Positions 1-6,913 of a DNA stretch of 15,367 nt are shown here, piece by piece. The stretch comes from Candidatus Methylomirabilota bacterium (lineage in GTDB: Bacteria > Methylomirabilota > Methylomirabilia > Methylomirabilales > CSP1-5): assembly GCA_023249165.1 (NCBI GenBank), contig JAHFDE010000037.1, positions 1 to 15,367 of the forward strand, written 5' to 3'. The translations under genes were made by a program, and so were the position numbers. The notes under the pieces are model-generated. The model searched no databases. It saw only the letters and a program-made list of their open reading frames with translations, and had not been told where the DNA came from. The first letter of the stretch is position 1. Every line of letters begins with the position of its first letter.

Positions 1-762
1 GCCCAACGGAAGGGAACAGAGGCGGTCAAGAAGCTCCTGGATCCGCTTTCGGGACAGGCGATGGCCCGTCACGCGCTCGCCATCGTACGTTGTCATACGA
101 AGGTCGATCGCTGCGAGGGTGGTAGGCGTGCCCGCGGTCGCCACCAGGATCGCCGCCGCCGGGATATTGAGAGATGGCAGAACCTGTCGGATGCTCTGCC
201 GAATCGAGGTAGCTGCTGACTCCAGTTCTTCCCTGGAGGGCGGGTCACTTTTCAGATGGGCCTCGGTCAGCTTTACCACGCCGATGGGGAGGCTGACGGA
301 TCCAGTGACCCTTCCCTGTTCAAAGGCAGTGAACTCGGTGCTCCCCCCACCGATATCCACGATCAGCATGGTGGCATGGTCCGGTCCAAGGGCATGGGCC
401 ACCCCGAGGGCGGTCAAGGTCGCCTCGACTTCTCCTGAAATGACCACAAGATCGATCCCCGCCTCTCTCCGAGCGCGGTCGAGAAATTCCGCCCGGTTCT
501 TGGCTTCTCGAGCGGCACTGGTGGTGACTGCAAGGACCTCTTGGACCCGGTGCTCCTTGGCCTTCTGGGCAAAGCGCTGAAGCACCCGGAGTGTGCGTTC
601 CATCGGTGCAGGGCTCAGCGTGCCGGTCTCCTGGAGACGCTCCCCCAGGCGGGTGATGACCTGCTCCTGAAAGACGGCCCGATAGGTCCCGTCTGTGTCC
701 GCATCGGCAACGAGGAGCCGTACGGTATTTGTTCCCACGTCAATCGTCGCGTACCTGCCCAC
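1..762 (-). CDS. Ppx/GppA family phosphatase (exopolyphosphatase / pppGpp phosphohydrolase), 3' end beyond window
   Basis: Partial gene: 254 codons are visible and the frame stays open to the left edge, so the C-terminal part is missing. This ASKHA-fold family hydrolyses inorganic polyphosphate or converts pppGpp to ppGpp in the cytoplasm. Visible landmarks are the phosphate-1 motif IDVGTNTVRLLVAD at residues 7-20, the TTSAAREAKNR segment near 80-90, the phosphate-2 motif IVDIGGGSTEF at 134-144, and ATAGTPTTLAAI at 208-219. The GTG start at 762 is fixed by an in-frame TGA two codons upstream. It is served by a GGTGG-type Shine-Dalgarno that overlaps the stop of the preceding NFACT gene, so the two are probably translationally coupled. 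Ppx cannot be told from GppA with only the N-terminal two thirds. The family call is firm; the substrate is open. Confidence 0.93.
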   Translation of the reverse strand, partial: MGRYATIDVGTNTVRLLVADADTDGTYRAVFQEQVITRLGERLQETGTLSPAPMERTLRVLQRFAQKAKEHRVQEVLAVTTSAAREAKNRAEFLDRARREAGIDLVVISGEVEATLTALGVAHALGPDHATMLIVDIGGGSTEFTAFEQGRVTGSVSLPIGVVKLTEAHLKSDPPSREELESAATSIRQSIRQVLPSLNIPAAAILVATAGTPTTLAAIDLRMTTYDGERVTGHRLSRKRIQELLDRLCSLPLG

Positions 763-772
763 TGCTCACCAC

Positions 773-1690
773 CTATCGGTTTTGGCGAGGGGCGATGCTG
801 GCCCCAGCCGCCCCTCGCTCCGCGAGTCCTGCGACCGCGGCAGGGTCGGGCCTGACCACAATCGTCTTCTCCTGCGTGATCAGGACCGTCCCGGCCTTGT
901 TCCCCTTTGACCGCCTGACAAAGCGGACAGCGGTGTAATGGACCGGGACCTTTCCGGCGTTGCGGGCCTTGCTGAAGAAGGCGGCGAGCAGCGCGGCCTC
1001 GCGTAAGGTTCGCGGAGGGACCGTCTGTCCCTTCGGGTTTCGGACCACCACGTGCGAGCCGCCGTAGCCTTCGACGTGGAGCCACAGGTCGTGGGGACGC
1101 GCCAGGCGAAAGGTGAGATGTTCATTCCCCGCGGAACTCCGGCCCACCAGGATCTCCCGGCCATCGGTCGAGAGGTAGCGCCGCGGCTCACGCCGTGCTG
1201 CACCCTCGTCCTGAGGCCGGGGCAAGGGCGGTGGCGGCTCGAGGCGCCCGAGCCTATGGGCTGTCTTCGCCCTATCCACGGCCTCGGCGGTCTCCGCCTG
1301 GATGACTCTTTCCAGGGCCGACTCCCATTCTTTGAGTTCCCCTTCGGTCTCGCTGAGCCGGCGCTCGATGACGGGGAGTCCGCGCTTCACCTTTCGGGCC
1401 TGCTTGAAGTATCGCTCGGCGTTGGCATCAACCGAGAGGGCCGGATCGAGGGCGATCGTGAGGGACTGCCCTGCCTCGGCGTAGTAGTCGGGGACGGTGA
1501 CCTCGGCGAGGCCGCGCCCGATGCGCTCGCGGTGGACCCGGAGGAGTTCCCCCTTCCGGCGAAGTTCCTCCCACCCCCGCGCCTCCGCCAGGTCCGCCAG
1601 AATCTTCTCGCGCCGCCGCGTGAGGCGCCGAATCCGCTGCCGGAGGAGCCTGCCGTAACGCTGCTGTGTTATCTTCCACTGCGGCATCAT
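773..1690 (-). CDS. Short NFACT-family protein: coiled-coil plus NFACT-R domain, no NFACT-N (RqcH/FbpA-like)
   Basis: 305 aa, about half the length of RqcH/FbpA. RqcH binds stalled 50S subunits carrying peptidyl-tRNA and directs C-terminal alanine tailing. Residues 1-150 resemble the middle coiled-coil region of that family, with KGELL at 46-50, a VPDYY segment at 66-70 and LDPALSVDANAERYF at 81-95. A proline-rich linker follows (150-160). An NFACT-R (DUF814) domain occupies about 172-280, with GREILVGRSSAGN at 177-189, the DLWLHVEG hallmark at 201-208 and GSHVVV at 211-216. The NFACT-N domain, which carries the tRNA-contacting Asp-Arg pair in RqcH, is absent. An in-frame TAA lies five codons before the ATG and the divergent yicC promoter lies just beyond, so no longer version is possible here. 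No Shine-Dalgarno is visible. The position next to yicC-remA-gmk-rpoZ matches Bacillus yloA. It could act in ribosome rescue with a partner or have a different RNA-binding job. Confidence 0.88.
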   Translation of the reverse strand: MMPQWKITQQRYGRLLRQRIRRLTRRREKILADLAEARGWEELRRKGELLRVHRERIGRGLAEVTVPDYYAEAGQSLTIALDPALSVDANAERYFKQARKVKRGLPVIERRLSETEGELKEWESALERVIQAETAEAVDRAKTAHRLGRLEPPPPLPRPQDEGAARREPRRYLSTDGREILVGRSSAGNEHLTFRLARPHDLWLHVEGYGGSHVVVRNPKGQTVPPRTLREAALLAAFFSKARNAGKVPVHYTAVRFVRRSKGNKAGTVLITQEKTIVVRPDPAAVAGLAERGAAGASIAPRQNR

Positions 1691-1699
1691 CGCTGGACT

Positions 1700-1728
1700 A
1701 TCTTATCCGTGAGCGGGCGGCAAGTAAA
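1700..1728 (-). promoter_or_regulatory. Candidate promoter of the NFACT-ppx operon, possibly leaderless
   Basis: On the minus strand, TTTACT (1728-1723, 4/6 to the -35 consensus) and TAAGAT (1705-1700, 4/6 to the -10) are separated by exactly 17 bp. Transcription would begin near 1693, about three bases before the ATG at 1690. That fits the lack of a Shine-Dalgarno in front of this gene. Weak by sequence alone. Confidence 0.35.
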
Positions 1729-1763
1729 GGGAGAGGGTGGCCGGTCCCGGGCGTCGTTGACGT

Positions 1764-1792
1764 TTGACAGGCGGCGAAAACTGCAGTAAATT
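1764..1792 (+). promoter_or_regulatory. Candidate sigma-70-type promoter of the yicC-gph operon
   Basis: TTGACA (1764-1769, 6/6 to the -35 consensus), a 17-bp spacer, then TAAATT (1787-1792, 4/6 to the -10) in an AT-richer pocket of an otherwise GC-rich region. Predicted transcription start is near 1799, giving an untranslated leader of about 100 nt before yicC. It lies back to back with the candidate NFACT promoter, with the two -35 boxes about 35 bp apart. Confidence 0.6.
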
Positions 1793-1838
1793 AACGGTTA
1801 CGTCGGGAAATCTCCTCAAGGGGGTCCGTGGGGTTCGT

Positions 1839-1881
1839 GAGGATCCTCGATGCGGCATCGGTGGCCTTCGCCGGGTGGCCT
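1839..1881 (+). repeat. Palindromes and short direct repeat in the yicC leader
   Basis: The predicted yicC leader contains the 10-bp palindrome GAGGATCCTC (1839-1848). It is followed at once by the inverted repeat CGATGC-G-GCATCG (1848-1860) and two copies of GGTGGCCT (1860-1867 and 1874-1881). These could fold into adjacent small hairpins in the mRNA or form a protein-binding site. No known riboswitch or leader family is recognised. Confidence 0.3.
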
Positions 1882-1898
1882 GGAGTGGTTGGGTCCCA

Positions 1899-2777
1899 AT
1901 GCTCAAGAGCATGACCGGGTACGGCAGGGCGGAGGGTGCCACAGCCACTCACCTGTACACCCTTGAAATCCAGGCCTTTAACCACCGGTTTACCGAGATC
2001 CGGATCAAACTCCCCCGGGCCCTGGCGGCCCTGGAGCATGTGCTGCATCGCGAGGTCCGCGGACGGGTGCACCGGGGTCGCTTCGACGTCCACATTACCG
2101 AGAAGGTGCACGGCGAGCTGCCCCGGACGCTGCGCATCGACCGGGGGGCCATCCAGCAGTACGTCGCGGCTCTCAGGGAGCTCCAGCGGGAACTGGATCT
2201 CGGCGGCGAACTGACGATCGAGGCGCTGATAGGGCTACGGGATCTCGTCGGCCTGGAGGGCGCGGAGGTGGACCTGACGGAGGCGGAGGCGCTCGTCGCA
2301 GGACTGCTGCATCAGGCCCTGGATGAGGTTGAGTCGATGCGGAGGAAAGAGGGAGAGTACCTGGCCCGGGGTCTTGCGGTCGGCGTCAGCCAGATCGAGG
2401 CAGCGCTTGGGATCGTGGAGGGCCGGGTGCCTCACGTGGCCGAGGCCTATCGGGCTCGGGTGCACGAGCGCGTTACGGCCCTGCTGGGCGCCCCGCTGTC
2501 CGATCCGGATCGGCTCGCGCAGGAGGTGGTGCTCTTCGCGGACCGGTCAGACATCACCGAGGAGTGTACGCGCCTCAAGAGCCACCTTGCGCAGCTCCGG
2601 ACGATCCTCGGAGGCGATGGTCCCCATGGTCGGCGACTGGAGTTCCTCTTGCAGGAGATCCACCGAGAGGTCAACACCATCGGGACGAAGGCAGCCGATG
2701 CGGTCATCTCCCCGGCCGTGGTGGAGATGAAGGCGGACCTCGAGCGACTGCGGGAGCAGGTCCAGAATATCGAATGA
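1899..2777 (+). CDS. yicC: YicC family endoribonuclease-like protein
   Basis: 292 aa, close to the 287-293 aa usual for the family. YicC/YloC proteins are cytoplasmic endoribonucleases linked to small-RNA and mRNA turnover. The N-terminus MLKSMTGYGRAEG and FNHRFTEIRIKLP (about residues 27-39) are family signatures. The C-terminal block includes ECTRLKSHLAQLR, then RRLEFLLQEIHREVNTIGTKA, and ends in LREQVQNIE. The frame is open upstream to 1764, but the conserved N-terminus begins at the ATG at 1899. The longer reading would overlap the promoter and add 45 residues of no family likeness, so I reject it. The Shine-Dalgarno is weak. It is the first gene of a plus-strand operon, with remA starting about 30 bp after its stop, as in Firmicutes. 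Confidence 0.96.
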   Translation: MLKSMTGYGRAEGATATHLYTLEIQAFNHRFTEIRIKLPRALAALEHVLHREVRGRVHRGRFDVHITEKVHGELPRTLRIDRGAIQQYVAALRELQRELDLGGELTIEALIGLRDLVGLEGAEVDLTEAEALVAGLLHQALDEVESMRRKEGEYLARGLAVGVSQIEAALGIVEGRVPHVAEAYRARVHERVTALLGAPLSDPDRLAQEVVLFADRSDITEECTRLKSHLAQLRTILGGDGPHGRRLEFLLQEIHREVNTIGTKAADAVISPAVVEMKADLERLREQVQNIE

Positions 2778-2807
2778 GGGCCCCGGGGGCCGAGGGAGGT
2801 GAGGGGC

Positions 2808-3068
2808 GTGGCGACCGAACTCCTCAACGTAGGTTTTGGGAATATGGTGGTCGCGAGTCGGATCGTGGCCATCGTCAATCCGAGTTCAGCCCCCAGCAAG
2901 CGGCTCAAGGACGACGCCAAGGAGGTCCGAAAGCTCGTGGATGCCACGAACGGGCGCCGCACCCGCTCCATCGTCGTGACGGATAGCGACCACGTGATCC
3001 TCTCGGCCATACAAACCGAGACGTTGGCCCAGCGACTGACGGGGAACCAGGGAGACACGGAGTCGTAG
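2808..3068 (+). CDS. remA: RemA/DUF370 family DNA-binding regulator
   Basis: 86 aa. RemA in Bacillus is a ring-forming DNA-binding protein that activates matrix and osmoprotection genes. Homologues occur in many phyla where the target genes are unknown. Family features seen are the start ATELLNVGFGNMV, the stretch IVNPSSAPSKRL, DATNGRRTRSIVV, and DSDHVILSAIQTETLAQRL. Two GTG starts are possible. I chose 2808 because GGGAGG at 2794-2799 sits 8 bp before it and because the protein then begins exactly where family members do. The GTG at 2799 overlaps the Shine-Dalgarno. The stop codon directly abuts the gmk ATG, so translation is probably coupled. Confidence 0.93.
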   Translation: MATELLNVGFGNMVVASRIVAIVNPSSAPSKRLKDDAKEVRKLVDATNGRRTRSIVVTDSDHVILSAIQTETLAQRLTGNQGDTES

Positions 3069-3680
3069 ATGGGGGATCCCCGTCGGCTCCTGGTCGTGGT
3101 CTCTGCCCCGTCGGGCGCGGGAAAGACCAGCCTGTGTCAGGAGGTGGTTCGGCGGATCCCGGGTCTCGCCCATTCTGTCTCGTATACGACGCGCCCCTCG
3201 CGGGCCCACGAGGTCGGGGGTCGGGACTATCACTTCGTCGACGAGGCGACGTTTCAGCGCATGGTCAGGGCTGGAGATTTTGCGGAGTGGGCGAGTGTCC
3301 ATGGCCATCACTACGGCACATCCCGGCTCCTGCTCGAGACCCATTTTGGGGCAGGGCAGGATGTGATCCTCGACATTGACACCCAGGGGGCCGCGCAACT
3401 CCGCCGGACGTATCCAGATGGTGTGTTTGTGTTTCTCCTGCCGCCGTCCTGGGAGGTGCTGGAGGAGCGCCTGCGGAGTAGGCAGAGCGACGCCCCCGAC
3501 GAGATCGAGCGTCGTCTCCGAACGGCCCGGGAAGAGATGAAGCGTTATGGCGACTACACCTATGTGATCATCAACGATGTCCTGGAGCGGGCGGTCACTG
3601 ATCTGTCCGCCATCATTGTGGCGGAACGGCACCGGAGCTTCCGCCTGAACTCTCGTGTGCGGGACCAGTTAGGCATTTGA
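3069..3680 (+). CDS. gmk: Guanylate kinase
   Basis: 203 aa, normal length. It phosphorylates GMP to GDP with ATP in the cytoplasm. The P-loop APSGAGKT is at residues 13-20. The GMP-binding region has SVSYTTRPSR (about 36-45) followed by GGRDYHFV. LDIDTQGAAQLR in the middle and the lid and C-terminal segment DEIERRLRTAREEM are as in the family. The residue before the P-loop is Ala where Gly is usual (SAPSGAGK rather than SGPSGAGK), a mild variation. The ATG directly follows the remA stop and has GGAG six bases upstream. The conserved position between remA and rpoZ supports the call. Confidence 0.98.
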   Translation: MGDPRRLLVVVSAPSGAGKTSLCQEVVRRIPGLAHSVSYTTRPSRAHEVGGRDYHFVDEATFQRMVRAGDFAEWASVHGHHYGTSRLLLETHFGAGQDVILDIDTQGAAQLRRTYPDGVFVFLLPPSWEVLEERLRSRQSDAPDEIERRLRTAREEMKRYGDYTYVIINDVLERAVTDLSAIIVAERHRSFRLNSRVRDQLGI

Positions 3681-3701
3681 CATAGAGGAGGGAGACGACC
3701 G

Positions 3702-4139
3702 ATGACACAGGTACCCCTTGAGGACATAATGGATAAGGTCGACAGCAAGTATCGGCTGGTGATCATCGCGGCAAAGCGCAGCCGGCAGCTCAATCAGGGG
3801 ACAGCGCCCACTATCCAGTCCAAAGGGTATAAGCCGACCTATATCGCCCTGGAGGAGATGGCGGCGGGCAAGGTTGAGTACACCGCGGCCCCGATTGAAG
3901 AAGTGGCCAAGGCGGGGGTCTTCGCAGAGGCGGTTAAGCCCACCTGGTTCAGGGAAATTGCCCCCGAGGGGGTCACGACCGAGGAAGAGACGGAAGAGGA
4001 AGAGGAGCAGGAAACTGAGGAGACGGCCCCTGCTGAGGCGGAAGAGGCGGTGGCGGAGGTCGTCCCGACGGAGGTCGAAGGGGAGTTCGTCGATCTCGAC
4101 CAGATAGAGAAGGGGAAAGAAGAAGAGGAAGAAGGATAG
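3702..4139 (+). CDS. rpoZ: RNA polymerase omega subunit with long acidic C-terminal tail
   Basis: 145 aa. Omega binds the beta-prime subunit and helps assemble RNA polymerase; typical members are about 60-90 aa. Residues 1-60 carry the omega core: LEDIMDKVDSKYRLVIIAAKRSRQLN (split about 6-20 and 21-31), KPTYIALEEMAAGKVEY (44-60). From about residue 92 to the end the protein is mostly Glu, with runs such as EEETEEEEEQ and the terminal KGKEEEEEG. This gives a roughly 50-residue, strongly acidic and probably disordered tail. The gene has a strong Shine-Dalgarno (GAGGAGGGAG) and lies 21 bp after gmk. The tail DNA is very purine-rich, unlike the neighbours. The frame continues cleanly through it, with no sign of frameshift. 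Confidence 0.95.
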   Translation: MTQVPLEDIMDKVDSKYRLVIIAAKRSRQLNQGTAPTIQSKGYKPTYIALEEMAAGKVEYTAAPIEEVAKAGVFAEAVKPTWFREIAPEGVTTEEETEEEEEQETEETAPAEAEEAVAEVVPTEVEGEFVDLDQIEKGKEEEEEG

Positions 4140-4166
4140 GGGAGTCGCATCCCGGTGGAATGAGTG

Positions 4167-4766
4167 ATGATGATCAGCGGGGTCATCCTGGCGGGGGGAC
4201 AGTCCACCCGGATGGGCCGTAACAAGGCGGTCCTCGAGATCGGGGGAAAACGCCTCATCGACCGATTGGTGAATGGACTGCAGGGGATCTTCCCAGAGGT
4301 CATCATCGTGGCGAATACCCCGGGCCTCTACGGTGACCTCGGTGTGCGGGTCGTCCCGGACCTCATCCCCGATAGGGGGTCCCTGGGCGGCATCTACACC
4401 GCCACATCGACCGCTACGCACTCGTGGGCCTTTGTGATGGCATGCGATATGCCGTTCTTCAACCCGGGCCTGATCCGGCATCTCGCGACGCTGACCCACG
4501 GCTGGGATGCGGTCGTCCCGTACACCGGCGATTGGGAGCCCCTCTTTGCTCTCTACGCCAAGACCTGTCTTCCCGAGATGGAGCGCCTGATCCGCTCCGG
4601 CGATCTAAAGATCGCCCGGTTCTTTCCCTCCGTCAGGGTCCGGCGGGTGGGCCTGGACGAGCTCGGGCCTCACGATCCCCAAGGGCTCAGCCTCTTTAAT
4701 ATGAACACACCAGAGGAGTTCGCCCGGGCCGAGGAGTGGTGGCGGCAGCTCACAGCGACGGCGTAG
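4167..4766 (+). CDS. mobA: Molybdenum cofactor guanylyltransferase (MobA)
   Basis: 199 aa, normal for MobA. It transfers GMP from GTP to molybdopterin-bound molybdenum, making the dinucleotide cofactor used by DMSO reductase-family enzymes. The nucleotide-binding motif LAGGQSTRMGRNKA is at residues 8-21. ACDMPFF, with the metal-binding Asp, is near 92-98. The C-terminal FNMNTPEE motif is also typical. Starts at 4164 (GTG), 4167 and 4170 (ATG) are all possible; I prefer 4167 because GGTGGA at 4154-4159 is then 7 bp away. It begins 27 bp after rpoZ and its stop is one base before the next start, so it belongs to the same operon. No other molybdopterin genes are in the window. A related nucleotidyltransferase with a different acceptor is less likely given the motifs. 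Confidence 0.93.
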   Translation: MMISGVILAGGQSTRMGRNKAVLEIGGKRLIDRLVNGLQGIFPEVIIVANTPGLYGDLGVRVVPDLIPDRGSLGGIYTATSTATHSWAFVMACDMPFFNPGLIRHLATLTHGWDAVVPYTGDWEPLFALYAKTCLPEMERLIRSGDLKIARFFPSVRVRRVGLDELGPHDPQGLSLFNMNTPEEFARAEEWWRQLTATA

Positions 4767-4767
4767 C

Positions 4768-6027
4768 ATGCTCATCCTCGCTGCCAGATACCTCCTCCCG
4801 GTGAGCCAGCCCCCGATCCGCGACGGGGCGCTCCTCATTGAAGGGGCCCGCATCCGCGCCGTCGGGCCGCGGGTGAGTCTTTGCAGGCAGTATCCCGGGA
4901 CGGCGGTGCGCGATCTGGGGGAGGCGATAATCCTCCCCGGCCTCGTCAACGTCCATACCCATCTCGAACTGAGTGTCCTTCGTGGAGATGTCCCTCCGGG
5001 TCATTCCTTCGTCGACTGGATCTTGAATCTGCTCCAGCGGAGGCGTGGCCTCTCCTGGGAGGCGTATGCGGCCGCTGCGGAGGAGGGAGCTGCCGAGCTC
5101 ACCCGGTCCGGGACCACCTGTGTCGGCGACGTGACCGCGACGGGGGCGAGCCTTGCCGGATTGCGCAAAAGCGGCCTCCGGGCAGTGGTCTATCGCGAGG
5201 TGATCGGGCTGGACGATGCCGGCGCCGAGCAGATTGCCGAGACCCCCTTTGCACATCTGGCGGCGATGCGGGAGGAGGTCCAGGGGAGTTCGCTCGAGGT
5301 CGGCATCTCTCCCCATGCCACCTACAGCGTCTCGCCCGGGCTCTTCCGCGTGTGTCGTGACCTCCAGCAACGGTTGGGACTCAAGGCGGCGATCCATATC
5401 GCCGAGAGTTCAGCCGAGATCGAGTATCTTCGATCGGGGACGGGCGAGATCCGAACCCGTCTCCTTCCGGCGACGGGCTGGGGTGACGTTCCGCCGCCGG
5501 TTCTCGGGGCGACGCCGGTCCAGTATCTGCACCGACTGGGGCTCTTGGATCCGCAGTGCCTTGTGATCCACGCCGTCCACCTCACAGAGGCCGATCTCGA
5601 GATTTTGGCCCAGACCCGGGTCGCCGTTGCGCATTGTCCCCGGTCCAACGCGTATCTCGACGTGGGCAGAACGCCACTGAAGGCGCTCCGGGATCTCGGG
5701 GTTCCCGTGGGCCTCGGCACCGATTCGCTGGCGAGCGCCGAAAGCCTCAGCCTCTGGGACGAGATCCGTTTTGCCCATCGGGCGCATGGCGGTCTGCTCT
5801 CCCCCGCAGAGTGGATCGGGATGGCGACCGCGGGGGGCGCCCGGGCCCTGGGTCTTGACCACGAGATCGGGACCCTGGAAGCGGGGAAACGGGCCGATCT
5901 GACCGCCCTCGCCCTGGACGGACCGGAGGCTGACCCGTATGAGTTTCTGCTGCATGAGGCAAGTGCAGCAAAGGTCCTGCTCACCACGGTGGACGGGAGA
6001 CCGCGGTACGAGAGGGAGGCGTCGTGA
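4768..6027 (+). CDS. mqnX: Amidohydrolase, probable aminodeoxyfutalosine deaminase (MqnX)
   Basis: 419 aa, amidohydrolase superfamily, with metal ligands in the expected places: HTH at residues 63-65 in LVNVHTHLELS, His210 in AAIHIAES, the His268/His271 region in VIHAVHLTE, and the catalytic Asp319 in GLGTDSLAS. The C-terminal strand GTLEAGKRADLTAL is typical of the cytosine-deaminase-like branch. Alone this could be any 6-aminopurine or S-adenosylhomocysteine deaminase of the MtaD/TrzA type. The next gene overlaps it by four bases (GTGA) and is MqnA, so deamination of aminodeoxyfutalosine to futalosine in menaquinone synthesis is the best assignment. The ATG starts one base after the mobA stop. 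Confidence 0.85.
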   Translation: MLILAARYLLPVSQPPIRDGALLIEGARIRAVGPRVSLCRQYPGTAVRDLGEAIILPGLVNVHTHLELSVLRGDVPPGHSFVDWILNLLQRRRGLSWEAYAAAAEEGAAELTRSGTTCVGDVTATGASLAGLRKSGLRAVVYREVIGLDDAGAEQIAETPFAHLAAMREEVQGSSLEVGISPHATYSVSPGLFRVCRDLQQRLGLKAAIHIAESSAEIEYLRSGTGEIRTRLLPATGWGDVPPPVLGATPVQYLHRLGLLDPQCLVIHAVHLTEADLEILAQTRVAVAHCPRSNAYLDVGRTPLKALRDLGVPVGLGTDSLASAESLSLWDEIRFAHRAHGGLLSPAEWIGMATAGGARALGLDHEIGTLEAGKRADLTALALDGPEADPYEFLLHEASAAKVLLTTVDGRPRYEREAS

Positions 6028-6854
6028 GACGACCCCGGGTCGGCAAGGTCCGCTACATCAACTGCGAGCCGGTCTATTCCGGGATCGAAGAGGGGGCCGT
6101 GGAGGCCGGCTGTGATCTGATCGAGGGGACTCCGGCGGAGCTGAACCGGATGCTCGCGCGGGGTGACCTGGATGTCTCGGTGATCTCTTCGTTAGCCTAT
6201 GCGCAGGCTCCGGGGGACTTCCGGCTCCTTGCGGACCTGGCGATCGCGTGTGACGGCGCGGTGGGGAGCGTGCTCTGCGTGAGCCGACTGCCGCTTCAAG
6301 ACTTGGATGGCGAACGCATCCTCGTCACCTCGGAATCCCTCACCTCGGTCTATCTCCTCCGGCTCCTGCTCCAGCGAAGCTACGGGGTCCGTCCGGTCTA
6401 CCTTCGGGCGGAGGTCCCCGAGGAGTTTCCGGCGGGGGTGGCCGCGGGTCTGTACATCGGGGATCCGGCGCTGCGGGCGGCTCATGCGCGCCGATACCCT
6501 CATCGCCTCGACCTGGGGCAGGGGTGGAAAGAGCTCACCGGCCTCCCATTCGTTTTTGCCCTCTGGGCGGTCCGGGAGGAGTTTTACCGGGCGAATCCCG
6601 AACGCACACGGCGACTACATCGCGCGCTGCTCGCGTCGAAGGCGTATAGTCTGGGCAGGGTCGAGGCCCTCAGTGCCGCGGTCCATGGCCGGGTCGGCAT
6701 CAGTGAGGAGGCCTGCCTGAACTATTTTCGCAAGCAGCTCTCCTTTGATCTCACGCCGAGGCACCTGGAGGGGTTCGAACAGTTCCTCCAGAGCCCGGAA
6801 CTCGACGGGCTCGTCAGCCGTCCGGTTCCCTGGCGGTTTGTGGAGATGGGATGA
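6024..6854 (+). CDS. mqnA: Chorismate dehydratase, futalosine menaquinone pathway (MqnA)
   Basis: 276 aa. MqnA removes water from chorismate to give 3-[(1-carboxyvinyl)oxy]benzoate, the first committed step of the futalosine route to menaquinone. It has a periplasmic-binding-protein fold but no signal peptide, as expected for the cytoplasmic enzyme. Family landmarks are GKVRYINCEPVY at 7-18, the GDLDVSVISSLAYA segment at 47-60, GAVGSVLCVS at 78-87, SLTSVYLLRLLL at 105-116, LYIGDPAL at 143-150 and GLPFVFALWA at 173-182. The GTG start lies inside the mqnX stop (GTGA overlap), so translation is coupled. MqnB, C, D and E are not in this window. Confidence 0.93.
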   Translation: MRRPRVGKVRYINCEPVYSGIEEGAVEAGCDLIEGTPAELNRMLARGDLDVSVISSLAYAQAPGDFRLLADLAIACDGAVGSVLCVSRLPLQDLDGERILVTSESLTSVYLLRLLLQRSYGVRPVYLRAEVPEEFPAGVAAGLYIGDPALRAAHARRYPHRLDLGQGWKELTGLPFVFALWAVREEFYRANPERTRRLHRALLASKAYSLGRVEALSAAVHGRVGISEEACLNYFRKQLSFDLTPRHLEGFEQFLQSPELDGLVSRPVPWRFVEMG

Positions 6855-6913
6855 CGGAGTGTGAGGCGGTCCGGCGGATCGAGGCATATGTGGCGGCGAG
6901 GGACAAGGGATGA
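6851..6913 (+). CDS. Possible 20-residue ORF overlapping the mqnA stop
   Basis: An ATG at 6851 overlaps the mqnA stop as ATGA and opens a 20-codon frame, MTECEAVRRIEAYVAARDKG, ending at 6913. The ATGA arrangement is typical of coupled genes and the peptide would form an amphipathic helix. It has no recognised family and could be a decayed gene start or chance. It sits in the only gap of the operon longer than about 35 bp. Confidence 0.2.
   Translation: MTECEAVRRIEAYVAARDKG

Noticed and set aside
1764..1898. A longer start for yicC
   Set aside because: It would add 45 residues without family likeness and place the start inside the -35 box of the predicted promoter. The conserved MLKSMTGYGR begins at 1899.
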